From Thermoplasmatales archaeon SW_10_69_26 (GTDB lineage: Archaea; Thermoplasmatota; SW-10-69-26), in the NCBI GenBank assembly GCA_003009755.1, contig PXUB01000037.1:64972-80915 (forward strand): DNA of 15,944 nucleotides. The letters are read 5' to 3'. Under the pieces are notes generated by a model, which was given only the letters and a program-made list of their open reading frames with translations, made no database searches and was not told the origin of the DNA. How positions within the stretch are numbered: position 1 is the first letter of the stretch; the number at the start of each line of letters is the position of its first letter. Both the position numbers and the translations under genes were made by a program. Of the stretch, positions 8,200 to 15,876 are shown piece after piece.

Positions 8200-10406
8200 A
8201 CCGGATCCTGGCGATCGCCGTGTTGGCCACGGTCGCCATCGCCGGCCTCGCCGCCGGGCACCACCTCAGCGTCGGCGCCTCCCAGGGGAGGGTCGAGGTC
8301 TCCGAGCGGCCCGGCGATCCCTCCGTCGACCGCGAGCTGTACCACCGCGGCGTCGAGACCGACTGCCCGACGCCCCGGTTGGACCCGGCGGACCCCTCTC
8401 GCGGGAAGCAGGACCCGATGTGCGGCCGGCTGGTCTACCACGAGGGCACCGAATTCGAGCGCTGGGCGCCCGCCGACCAGGTGGTCTACGATCCGGTGGC
8501 CATCTTCGACGTCCAGCGCACCCACACCCTCGGCGTGGCCGCCCTGACGACGTGCCAGCCGTGGTGCCTGCAGCCATCCGTGACGTACCCGCTCTACGAC
8601 AGCGTGAACAATCTCGCCTACCGCGCCGGGCTCGCCCACAGCGACCGAGCCGACGAGGCCGATCACGGAACCCAGTCCTACGGAGGGGGCCTCCAACGGA
8701 CCCACGCCCTGACGATCGCCCGAGAGGATGCCGGCCTTGGCGAGGGCAACGGCTGGACGATCGTCTCCCACGACCGCAGCTTCGTCGGGATCCTCGAGGA
8801 CGGGGAGGGCTACCCAGTCGGGCCCCACAGACTGCGAGAGATCGCCGCCGACCGCAACCTCCCCGCCGCCGCCGAGCCGACCGTGTGCGGGTTCTCGCCC
8901 GACATCGACCTCGGTCACGACGGCTGCGAGCTCCCGTTCCGATGGGAAACCGAGGACACCAACCGGGGCGACAACCCCTGTCGCAGCCCCACCTACGTCT
9001 GTGCCCCCGGCGAGGGCAGCTGGCAGGCTCGCCTAACCTGCGCGCCCGCCCACGGCTGCGGCTCCCAGGCAAGCACGCTCACGGACTCGGACCGTCTCGA
9101 GAAGGACCAGGCCCACGACCTGGATCCTCGTCCCCAGGGGACCCGCCCGGTCGTCTGGCACTTCGTCGCCGCGCCCTCCGTCAGCGAGTGCGGCGGCCAC
9201 CGCGAACCCGGGTTCGATCCCTCCCCCGACGCCGCCAGCCGGGGGTTCCTCGGCCACGACCTCGACGTCTACACGACGCTCGACACCCGGCACGATGTCC
9301 ACGTCACCCCGCTCGTCCGCCACGAGACCGCCGCCGGCACCGCCAAGGTGGCCGATCTCGTTCACGAGGCTACGGATCCGGTCTGGCGGGAACCGGCGCC
9401 CGAGCCCAACCAGCCCGGCGAGCTCGGCGGCCTGCGGGACACCTCGGCCACCCACCCGATCGACCGCGACTGGCGGCACTGCCTGACCGTCGCCTCGCCG
9501 GAGACCCGCGACACTTTGGACCCCTGGGCCGACGTCGTCGACGCTCGCCTGGTGCCCGCCGACACCAGTGCCCACGTCGAGGGCACGCTGGAGGCGCCGG
9601 CCGGCACCGAGGGCCAGCGAGCCCGCACGGGCACCTACGTCCCCACCGGTCGCACCGTGTACGCGGCGGACACCGACGACGACGGCGACCGCGAGACCGC
9701 CGCCTGGGGGGACTGGTGGACGACCGACGGTGTGTACCCCGTCCTGTGGGACATGCACGTCACCCCCGAGGGCTGGCCCGACCCGGAGGCCGGCTGCCGC
9801 CTCCACGACAGCGGCATCATCCGTGAAGGCCAAACCCTGACCGAGGCCATGCTCGCCGCCGGCTACGAGGCCGGCACCGGGCTCGTCCAGGCGCTGGCGC
9901 TCGACGAACCCGTCGTCTGGACCCACCGACCCACCGGGACCGAGGTCCCCTTCCCCAGGGGCGGCGTGTTCGTGCTGGGCAGCCAAGCCGTCCACGAGCT
10001 CGGGCTCGGCCCATCCCCCCAGGCACCCATGGCCGAGCACGTCCGCACGGTCACGAACGCCGCCGCCGAGGCCGCCGGGCTCGCGGACCGGGACCCGATC
10101 GTGCTTCGCCAGGCCCTCGACGTCGACCCCGACGGCCAGACCGGATCCGACTGGCAACCCCAATGCGGGGAGCCCGCCGGCGGGTTCACCAGCCGATGGT
10201 CGCTCACCCGCGTCTGCACCGGCCAGGGCGAGTGCACGACGTCCACGGCCGTCACACGGCTCCTGTTCGAGATCTCGGACGGCGAGGACGCGTTCTTCGA
10301 CCACGCGACGTGGGCCCGGCCCTTCCCCGACGACCACACCGACGCCTTCCCCCGCGGCCAGCACAACTGGACCGACGTGGACCGGCTGGGCCCCGTGTCA
10401 CGGTGA
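8196..10406 (+). CDS. Large secreted cysteine-rich protein of unknown function, gene 3 of the exported module
   Basis: The 736-residue protein begins with a clear signal peptide (Arg3, hydrophobic 4-20, AAGHH). It has no later membrane helix, so it is probably released or held by partners. It contains 16 cysteines: 57, 76, 120, 124, 231, 244, 262, 269, 282, 288, 332, 429, 534, 657, 674 and 680. An even count is consistent with up to eight disulfides, and the cysteines are densest between 231 and 288. An acidic loop DTDDDGDRE (492-500) resembles a calcium-binding loop, and DVDPDGQTG (642-650) is similar. Trp and His are frequent. I recognise no catalytic signature; a large adhesin-like or extracellular enzyme scaffold is possible but unproven. 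The GTG start is supported by GGAGG at 8184 and the 4-base overlap with gene 2. Codon use and composition match neighbours, with no frameshift visible across 2.2 kb. Confidence 0.8.
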   Translation: MNRILAIAVLATVAIAGLAAGHHLSVGASQGRVEVSERPGDPSVDRELYHRGVETDCPTPRLDPADPSRGKQDPMCGRLVYHEGTEFERWAPADQVVYDPVAIFDVQRTHTLGVAALTTCQPWCLQPSVTYPLYDSVNNLAYRAGLAHSDRADEADHGTQSYGGGLQRTHALTIAREDAGLGEGNGWTIVSHDRSFVGILEDGEGYPVGPHRLREIAADRNLPAAAEPTVCGFSPDIDLGHDGCELPFRWETEDTNRGDNPCRSPTYVCAPGEGSWQARLTCAPAHGCGSQASTLTDSDRLEKDQAHDLDPRPQGTRPVVWHFVAAPSVSECGGHREPGFDPSPDAASRGFLGHDLDVYTTLDTRHDVHVTPLVRHETAAGTAKVADLVHEATDPVWREPAPEPNQPGELGGLRDTSATHPIDRDWRHCLTVASPETRDTLDPWADVVDARLVPADTSAHVEGTLEAPAGTEGQRARTGTYVPTGRTVYAADTDDDGDRETAAWGDWWTTDGVYPVLWDMHVTPEGWPDPEAGCRLHDSGIIREGQTLTEAMLAAGYEAGTGLVQALALDEPVVWTHRPTGTEVPFPRGGVFVLGSQAVHELGLGPSPQAPMAEHVRTVTNAAAEAAGLADRDPIVLRQALDVDPDGQTGSDWQPQCGEPAGGFTSRWSLTRVCTGQGECTTSTAVTRLLFEISDGEDAFFDHATWARPFPDDHTDAFPRGQHNWTDVDRLGPVSR

Positions 10407-10420
10407 CGCCACGACCGGGG

Positions 10421-10430
10421 CATCTTTGAG
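10421..10430 (+). promoter_or_regulatory. Probable TATA box of the threonine ammonia-lyase gene
   Basis: CATCTTTGAG is the only AT-rich patch between the preceding stop (10406) and the coding region. Its centre lies about 27 bases before GTG 10453, supporting that codon as a leaderless start rather than the TTG at 10426, which falls inside the box. Confidence 0.45.
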
Positions 10431-10452
10431 GGGGAGGCCGGCTGCCCGGCCC

Positions 10453-11694
10453 GTGTCCTTGCCCGTCGGGATCGGGGACGTCGAAGCGGCCCGTCAGACG
10501 CTGGCCGACCCCCTCCAGCGGGGCGTCGTCGAGCACACGCCCACGATGCAATCCGAGGCGCTGTCCGAGGCGACCGGCGCCGACGTGCACCTCAAGCTCG
10601 AGAACCTGCAACGCACCGGCGCGTTCAAGATCCGCGGCGCCTACAACCGGATCTCGGCCCTCGACGAGGCCAGCCGCGAAGCCGGCGTCGTGTGCGCCTC
10701 GGCCGGCAACCACGCCCAGGGCGTCGCGCTGGCCGCCCGCGACCAGGGCGTCGAGGCCGTCATCTGCATGCCCGAGGACGCCCCGATCTCCAAGGTGCAG
10801 GCCACGCGCGAGCTCGGCGCCGAGGTCGTGCTCGAGGGCCGCGACTACAACGAAGCCTACGACCGAGCCCGCGAGATCGAAGCCGACCGCGGCCTGGCCT
10901 TCGTGCACCCCTACGACGATCCCGACGTCGTCGCCGGCCAGGGCACGATCGGGCTCGAGATCCTCGAGGCGGTGCCCGACGTCGACACGGTGCTCGTGTG
11001 CGTGGGCGGCGGCGGCCTGCTGGCCGGCATCGCGACCGCGATCAAGGCCCAGCGCCCCGACACGCGCGTCATCGGTGTCGAACCGACGGGCGCCGACGCG
11101 CTGCACCGCTCGCTGGCGGCCGGCGAACGTGTGGAGCTGGACGCCGTCGACACGATCGCCGACGGCCTCGCGACGCGCTCGTGCGGGGAGATCGCCTTCC
11201 AGGTGGCCCGCGAGCACGTCGAACGCGTCGTCACGGTCGACGACGACGCGATCGCCGGCGCCATCTTGCACTTGCTCGAGGACGAGAAGAGCCTCGTCGA
11301 AGGGGCCGGCGCCGCCGCCGGGGCCGCCCTGCTCGCGGACACCCTCGACGTCGAAGGGGAGACCCTGGCCGCGCTCGTCAGCGGCGGCAACATCGACGTC
11401 ACCCTGCTCGACAACATCATCGACCGTGGCCTGGCGCGCTCGGGCCGGCACCTCGAGATCGAGGTCCCTCTCCCCGATCGTCCCGGTACGCTGCAAAAGC
11501 TGTTGGACGTGATCGCGGCCTCGCGGGCCAACATCCTGGAGATCGAACACAACCGCCGTCGGCTCGACGTGGCGCTCAACGTCGCGCTCGTCCGCGTCTC
11601 GCTGGAGACCCGCGGCCCCGAGCACGTCGACGAGCTGCTCGCGACGCTCGAGGACGCCGGCTACGACGCGCGCGTCCTCTCGCAATCGCGGTAG
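10453..11694 (+). CDS. ilvA: Threonine ammonia-lyase (threonine dehydratase) with C-terminal ACT domain
   Basis: The 413-residue PLP enzyme deaminates threonine to 2-oxobutyrate and ammonia, the first committed step toward isoleucine or the entry to threonine catabolism. The PLP lysine is in GAFKIRGAYNRI (Lys59 in this numbering). SAGNHAQG (83-90) and the glycine loop VGGGGLLAG (184-192), which binds the cofactor phosphate, are intact. EPTGADAL and DGLAT follow, and SGGNID near the end of the catalytic domain is typical of fold-type II dehydratases. The last ~70 residues form a single ACT-like domain (LEIEVPLPDRPGTLQKLLDVI, ANILEIEHNRR), the arrangement of the ~400-residue TdcB/IlvA forms found in archaea and many bacteria; it often carries allosteric control. 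GTG 10453 is preferred to TTG 10426 because of promoter spacing. Biosynthetic versus catabolic role cannot be told from sequence alone. Confidence 0.94.
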   Translation: MSLPVGIGDVEAARQTLADPLQRGVVEHTPTMQSEALSEATGADVHLKLENLQRTGAFKIRGAYNRISALDEASREAGVVCASAGNHAQGVALAARDQGVEAVICMPEDAPISKVQATRELGAEVVLEGRDYNEAYDRAREIEADRGLAFVHPYDDPDVVAGQGTIGLEILEAVPDVDTVLVCVGGGGLLAGIATAIKAQRPDTRVIGVEPTGADALHRSLAAGERVELDAVDTIADGLATRSCGEIAFQVAREHVERVVTVDDDAIAGAILHLLEDEKSLVEGAGAAAGAALLADTLDVEGETLAALVSGGNIDVTLLDNIIDRGLARSGRHLEIEVPLPDRPGTLQKLLDVIAASRANILEIEHNRRRLDVALNVALVRVSLETRGPEHVDELLATLEDAGYDARVLSQSR

Positions 11695-11713
11695 AAGAAG
11701 AGGGACGACGGCG

Positions 11714-11733
11714 GGCGGCCACCGAGGGCCGCC
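11714..11733. terminator. GC hairpin between convergent ilvA and small ORF
   Basis: GGCGGCC (11714-11720) and GGCCGCC (11727-11733) form a 7-bp stem with a 6-base loop in the 52-base gap between two convergent stop codons. There is no U-tract, so it is not a bacterial intrinsic terminator. It may mark or stabilise 3' ends of both transcripts. Confidence 0.3.
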
Positions 11734-11746
11734 GCGCCCAACCGGC

Positions 11747-11995
11747 TCAGATCGGGAAGAACTCGCAGTACACGTAGTCGACGAACTCATCGACCGTGTC
11801 GGAGGCGTACCGCTCGTGGTCCTGGTGGTCGAGGAGCGCCAGCGTGTGGCCGGCCTGATCCTGGGCGGACTCGAGCTCGCAGTCGGGGTTCGTGTCCGGC
11901 TTCGGCGGGAAGCCGGCGGCTGCCGCCGGCGCCACGGTCAATCCCAGCAGGCTCAACGCGATCGCGATCGCCGCGGTTCGTCGCAGGTCCGTCAT
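11747..11995 (-). CDS. Small exported protein of unknown function
   Basis: The 82-residue ORF encodes a textbook Sec signal peptide: MTDLRR, a hydrophobic core from about 7 to 20, and APAAAAG as probable cleavage region at 22-28. The mature peptide is only ~54 residues, strongly acidic, with two cysteines (39 and 77 approximately) that could form one disulfide. The composition (Asp/Glu/His-rich, ending VYCEFFPI) is unlike the Arg/Pro-rich shadows common here, so I judge it real. It lies alone on the minus strand, convergent with ilvA and divergent from fixA. No strong TATA box is evident; ATTGAAG near 12028 (minus strand) is a weak candidate. There is no ribosome binding site directly upstream. 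No family is recognised; an extracellular peptide or small envelope protein is possible. Confidence 0.6.
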   Translation of the reverse strand: MTDLRRTAAIAIALSLLGLTVAPAAAAGFPPKPDTNPDCELESAQDQAGHTLALLDHQDHERYASDTVDEFVDYVYCEFFPI

Positions 11996-12120
11996 GGTTG
12001 CCCACGGCGCGCAGCCTCGCTTCGGGACTTCAATGCTGTCGCGGTCCCGGTCGAACGGCGGGCGCCGGCTCAGGCGGGTCCTCGCCGCCGTCCACGGCGC
12101 AGACGTTGGGTCGGCCGAAC

Positions 12121-12131
12121 CAGTTTTAAGG
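12121..12131 (+). promoter_or_regulatory. TATA box of the fixABCX operon
   Basis: CAGTTTTAAGG, centred near 12127, is the strongest AT-rich element in the 163-base gap before fixA. It predicts a transcription start about 5 bases or fewer before the ATG at 12159, giving a nearly leaderless mRNA. This argues against starting at the in-frame ATG 12132, which would lie next to the box. The same TTTTAAG core appears before maeB. Confidence 0.7.
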
Positions 12132-12158
12132 ATGACGTTTCATCGGCCGCCGACGCCC

Positions 12159-12998
12159 ATGGATATCGCCGTCCTCGTCAAGGGTGTTCCCGACTTCTCG
12201 GAGGGCAGCGTGGAGTTCCACGAGGATAACACGCTGGACCGGGGGTCCACCGAGACCGTGTTGAACCCCAACGACCACTTCGCGCTCGAATGCGCGCGGG
12301 AGCTCAAGGTCAAGCACGGGGCCACCATCCACGTCGTGACGATGGGGCCCCCGAACTACAAGGAGGTCCTGCACGAGGCCGCCGAGTTCGCCGGCGACGA
12401 GTTTTACCTCCTCAGCGACGGCAAGTTCGCCGGCGCCGACACGTGGGCCACCGCGCACGCCCTCCACGCGGGCCTCAACGAGATCGGCGACCTCGATCTC
12501 GTGATCGCTGGCTTCAAGACGGCCGACGGCGAGACCGGGCACACCGGTCCCCAGACCTCGCTTATGCTCGACTGGCCGATCATCACGCACTGCGTCGAGG
12601 TCAACGTCCAGCCCGAGGCCGAGACGATCGGCGCTCGCCGGCAACTGTACGGCGAAGCCGAGCACTGCGAGGGCCCTTTGCCCTGCTTCATCGTGATGGA
12701 CCCCGACTACGAACCGTCCTTCCACACGGCCAGCCAGCGGCTGCGCCTCAAGGACATCCTCGCCGAGCAAGCGGAGATCGTCGAGGCCGAGGACTTCGGC
12801 GAGCACGTCCACACGTGGGGCCTGGAGGACCTGCCCGTCGACGAGCACGTCGTCGGGCTCCGCGGCTCGCCGACGATCGTCTCCGGCGTGGACCCGATCC
12901 CGCAACCGCCGGCCGAGCGCGATGCCGAGGAGTTCGGCACCAGCGAGGAAGAGCTGCGTGAGGTCGCCAAGCTCCTCGTCGAGAAGGGGGGTCTTTGA
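12159..12998 (+). CDS. fixA: Electron transfer flavoprotein beta subunit, FixA type
   Basis: The 279-residue ETF beta subunit pairs with FixB to carry electrons from NADH or an acyl-CoA-type dehydrogenase to the membrane partner FixC. The start MDIAVLVKGVPD is the standard ETF-beta opening. LNPNDHFALECARELK (35-50) and VVTMGPP (59-65) follow. The nucleotide-binding segment is VIAGFKTADGETGHTGPQ (115-132), followed by LDWPIITHCVEV. In bifurcating ETFs the equivalent segment holds the second FAD. GSPTIV (236-241) and PIPQPPAERDAEEFG belong to the C-terminal region that embraces FixB. Upstream in-frame codons would add a GC-rich leader that does not look like protein. The stop TGA shares one base with the ATG of fixB (TGATG). 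Bifurcation is inferred from FixC/X linkage; the AMP-only alternative cannot be ruled out by eye. Confidence 0.92.
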   Translation: MDIAVLVKGVPDFSEGSVEFHEDNTLDRGSTETVLNPNDHFALECARELKVKHGATIHVVTMGPPNYKEVLHEAAEFAGDEFYLLSDGKFAGADTWATAHALHAGLNEIGDLDLVIAGFKTADGETGHTGPQTSLMLDWPIITHCVEVNVQPEAETIGARRQLYGEAEHCEGPLPCFIVMDPDYEPSFHTASQRLRLKDILAEQAEIVEAEDFGEHVHTWGLEDLPVDEHVVGLRGSPTIVSGVDPIPQPPAERDAEEFGTSEEELREVAKLLVEKGGL

Positions 12999-14170
12999 TG
13001 GATTACGACGTGTACGAGGCCACCCAAGACGCCTCCGTCGGGGACATGTGGGTGTTCTGCGAGTCGCGCGACGGTCAGCTTCGCGACGTCTCGCTCGAGA
13101 TGCTGGGCAAGGCCCGCCGGATGATGGACGACTACAACGAGGAGTACGACGCCGACGAGAACGTCGTCGCCCTCGTGCTCGGCCAGGACGCCCGCGGCCT
13201 CGCCGGCGAATGCGTCCAGCACGGCGCCGACGTCGTCTACGTCGCCGAGGACGAACAGCTCGTTCCCTTCCGCCTGCTCCCCTACACCACGGTCGTCGCC
13301 AACGCGGCCCTGATGCGCGACGAGTACAAGGACTACGACAAGCCGCGCTACTTCCTGTTCCCCGCCACGCACAACGGCCGGGACCTGTCCGCGACCGTCG
13401 CCGGCAAGCTCGACACCGGGCTGGCCAGCGACTGCGACGACCTCTACATCGAGGACGCCGAGATCAAGCACCCGTTCAAGACCGAAGGCGAGGAGACGGT
13501 CTTCGAGCGGACCCTCCACATGGTCCGCCCCGACTTCAGCGGGTTCGAGCACTCCACGATCCTGTGCCTGGACAACCCGCACCGCGATTTCCACCCGCAG
13601 TCGGCCTCGGTGATCCCGGGCAGCTTCCCGGTGCCCGAACCCGACCGCGACCGCCTGCAAGAGGGACGCATCCTCCAGCTACCGGTCAAGTTCCGCGAGG
13701 GTGACCTCGACGTGACGGTCACCGAACGCGAGCACCTCGACGACGGCGTCGACCTCACCGACGACGAACGCGTCGTCGCCGTCGGCCGCGGCATCGGGGA
13801 GGACCCCACCGAGGGCCTCGAGCTCGGCCTCGAGCTCTCCGACGCCCTCGGCAGCGGGTTCGGCCTCTCCCGCGGCGTCATCACCGCCAGCTACAACGTC
13901 GACGGCAACGTCGAAAGCTACGTGGCCGAGGAGCGCCAGATCGGCGAGACCGGGCAGATCGTCGAGCCCGACGTCTACATTGCCGCCGGCATCAGCGGCG
14001 CCGTCCAACACAAGACCGGCATGGACGAGTCCGAGTTCATCTGTTCGATCAACACGGACCCCGAGGCGCCGATCAAGGACTTCTCCAACGTGTACATCCA
14101 CGGGGACCTGTTCGAGGTCGTTCCGCGGCTCATCGACGAGATCGAACGCATCCGGGAGGGAGACGAGTGA
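12998..14170 (+). CDS. fixB: Electron transfer flavoprotein alpha subunit, FixB type
   Basis: The 390-residue ETF alpha subunit binds the mobile FAD and shuttles electrons to FixC. The N-terminal domain (WVFCESRDGQLRDVSLEMLGKAR, 18-40) is the alpha-type Rossmann-like fold, with VALVLG and ADVVYVAED following. The C-terminal FAD domain has RVVAVGRGIG (258-267), GFGLSRGV (287-294), QIGETGQIVEPDVYIAAGISGAVQHKTGM (314-342) and INTDPEAPI (351-359), all hallmark ETF-alpha elements. The middle (about 160-250) is long, which explains a length above the usual ~320 residues of plain EtfA and closer to FixB. ATG 12998 is preferred over the preceding TTG because it sits 6 bases after GAAGGGGGG and overlaps the fixA stop. 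Its own stop overlaps the GTG of fixCX by three bases, indicating tight coupling. Confidence 0.93.
   Translation: MDYDVYEATQDASVGDMWVFCESRDGQLRDVSLEMLGKARRMMDDYNEEYDADENVVALVLGQDARGLAGECVQHGADVVYVAEDEQLVPFRLLPYTTVVANAALMRDEYKDYDKPRYFLFPATHNGRDLSATVAGKLDTGLASDCDDLYIEDAEIKHPFKTEGEETVFERTLHMVRPDFSGFEHSTILCLDNPHRDFHPQSASVIPGSFPVPEPDRDRLQEGRILQLPVKFREGDLDVTVTEREHLDDGVDLTDDERVVAVGRGIGEDPTEGLELGLELSDALGSGFGLSRGVITASYNVDGNVESYVAEERQIGETGQIVEPDVYIAAGISGAVQHKTGMDESEFICSINTDPEAPIKDFSNVYIHGDLFEVVPRLIDEIERIREGDE
14154..14160 (+). promoter_or_regulatory. Ribosome binding site deciding the GTG start of fixCX
   Basis: GGGAGGG lies 6 bases before GTG 14167, which overlaps the fixB stop codon as GTGA. This strong Shine-Dalgarno match supports GTG as the start. 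Confidence 0.7.
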
Positions 14171-15840
14171 CCGAGCGCTACGAGGCCGTGGTCGTCGGAG
14201 CCGGACCCTCCGGCCTGGCGACCGCTCTGGAACTGGCACGCCAAGACGTGGAGACGCTCGTCCTCGAACGGGGCAAGTTCCCCGGCTCGAAGAACGCCAC
14301 CGGCGGCATCATCTACGGGCAGACGAACACCGAGCACAACCTCGACGACGTCGTGCCCGACCTCCACGAGAACGCGCCGCTGGAACGCCCGATCGACGGG
14401 TACGAGTTCCACTGCATGGCGAACGAGAAGGTCCAAAGCTTCGACCTGACGGACCTCCACCAACACAACCACAAGTGGAGCTACACCGTGCTGCGCTCCA
14501 GGTTCGACCGCTGGCTCGGCGAGCGCGCCCACGAGGCGTGCCGCGAAGCCGGTGGTGGCCTGCTTTCCGACGTGCGCGTCAACGGCCCCCTCGTCGAGAA
14601 CGGCGAGATCGTCGGCGTCGAGACCGAGGAGCTGGACCCGATCCGCGCCGACATGGTCGTCGCCGCCGACGGTGCCACCAGCGAGATGGTGCGCCAGGCC
14701 GGCCTGCGCGACTGGGAGGAGCCCGAGGACTGGTTCCAGGGCGTCAAGGTCGTGCTCGACGTCCCCGAGGACCTGATCGAGGAGAACTTCGACCTCGACG
14801 ACGAGGGCGAGGCCCACCTGTTCGCCGGCAACATCTTCGAAGGCGTGCGCGGCGGCGGGTTCCTGTACACCAACGACGACACGCTGTCGATCGGCACCGT
14901 GTTCCATCTCGACTCCCTGGCCGAGAACGGCACCGAACCCCACCGCCTGATGGACCGCCTGCTCGAGCATCCGCTGGTCCAGGACTGGGTCGGCCCGGAC
15001 GCCGAGGAGGTCGAGTACTCGGCCAAGCTCATCCCCGACGGCAAGAAGATGCTCGTCGACCAGCCCTACCGCGGCCGGATGGTCGCGGTCGGCGACGCCG
15101 CCGGGCAGCTGCAAGCCCAGGGCCCGATCATCAAGGGCATGAACCTCGGCATCTCCGCCGGCATCCTCGCCGGGCGCTCCTTCGCCGAGGCCAAGGCCAA
15201 GAACGCTCCCGAGACCGTCGGCGAGCGCTACCACGAGGCCCTGCAGGACAGCTACATCCCGACCTCGGTCCGGCCCTCCAGCTACGAGATCGCTGCCTCC
15301 ACGAGCGAGAACGAGTTCGTGAACGGCCTGTTGGAGAGCTTCGCCCGCTCGTGGTTGGGCCGCAAGCTCATCGGCTCCGGCGTCGGCCAAGCCCGCCTGG
15401 AATCGATGATGAACAGCCCGTCCCTGATGGCCAGCGCGCCCGACATCCGGTTCAGCTACGTCACGCTGCCGGAGGTCATCGCCGAGGAAGCCGGCGAGCC
15501 CGTGCACGGCCCGCCCGAAGGCGTCGTGTTCGAGCCGCGCAGCCTCGACGACCGCATCGGTGATCTCACCTACGACGTCGACGCCGGCAACCCGCACATC
15601 GAGCTGCTGGACGACCGGCCCGAGATCTCCGCGACCGCCGTCCACACGTGCCCGGTCAGCGACCGCGAGATCTCCCGCGGCTGCTACCGGTTCGAAACGC
15701 GCAAGGCCAACGGCGGCAAGGAGCGCTTCGTCGCCCTCGACACCCAACCCTGCGTCGAGTGCGGCACCTGCGCCATCGTCGCCGACACCGACTGGGACCA
15801 TCCCAGAGGTGGGAAGGGCGTCGAATACGAGTACGGGTGA
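14167..15840 (+). CDS. fixC: FixC-FixX fusion: ETF-quinone oxidoreductase-like flavoprotein with C-terminal ferredoxin-like domain
   Basis: The 557-residue product joins FixC and FixX in one chain. The N-terminus is a GxGxxG FAD-binding fold (VVVGAGPSGLATALELARQ, 8-26), followed by PGSKNATGGIIYG and RSRFDRWLG, typical of FixC and ETF-quinone oxidoreductase. The second FAD motif is GRMVAVGDAAGQLQAQGPIIKGMNLGI (about 305-331). From about 485 the FixX-like domain has Cys495 (HTCPV) and Cys529-X-X-Cys532-X-X-Cys535 (CVECGTC), then WDHPRGGKGVEYEYG, retaining the four cysteines expected for one [4Fe-4S] cluster plus an extra Cys506. The family oxidises reduced ETF and passes electrons to membrane quinone; in bifurcating FixABCX, ferredoxin is co-reduced. 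The fused layout resembles mitochondrial ETF-QO more than the separate E. coli FixC and FixX. No nif genes are near, so a nitrogen fixation role is not indicated. Confidence 0.93.
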   Translation: MTERYEAVVVGAGPSGLATALELARQDVETLVLERGKFPGSKNATGGIIYGQTNTEHNLDDVVPDLHENAPLERPIDGYEFHCMANEKVQSFDLTDLHQHNHKWSYTVLRSRFDRWLGERAHEACREAGGGLLSDVRVNGPLVENGEIVGVETEELDPIRADMVVAADGATSEMVRQAGLRDWEEPEDWFQGVKVVLDVPEDLIEENFDLDDEGEAHLFAGNIFEGVRGGGFLYTNDDTLSIGTVFHLDSLAENGTEPHRLMDRLLEHPLVQDWVGPDAEEVEYSAKLIPDGKKMLVDQPYRGRMVAVGDAAGQLQAQGPIIKGMNLGISAGILAGRSFAEAKAKNAPETVGERYHEALQDSYIPTSVRPSSYEIAASTSENEFVNGLLESFARSWLGRKLIGSGVGQARLESMMNSPSLMASAPDIRFSYVTLPEVIAEEAGEPVHGPPEGVVFEPRSLDDRIGDLTYDVDAGNPHIELLDDRPEISATAVHTCPVSDREISRGCYRFETRKANGGKERFVALDTQPCVECGTCAIVADTDWDHPRGGKGVEYEYG

Positions 15841-15870
15841 GCGAAGCGAACCCGCACGCAGTATTCGACG
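15819..15870. repeat. Large hairpin spanning the fixCX stop codon
   Basis: A perfect 10-bp outer stem (CGTCGAATAC 15819-15828; GTATTCGACG 15861-15870) and an 8-position inner stem with one mismatch (GTACGGGT 15831-15838; ACCCGCAC 15850-15857) enclose the loop GAGCGAAGCGA. The left arm encodes the last residues of FixX and the stop codon. It could mark the 3' end of the operon mRNA or be a dispersed gene-end repeat. There is no U-tract. Confidence 0.65.
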
Positions 15871-15876
15871 ACCTGA

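Noticed and set aside
12132-12158. Upstream ATG (12132) as the fixA start
   Set aside because: It lies directly after the TATA box and would precede the predicted transcription start. The residues it adds do not fit the ETF-beta N-terminus, which begins at MDIAVLVK.
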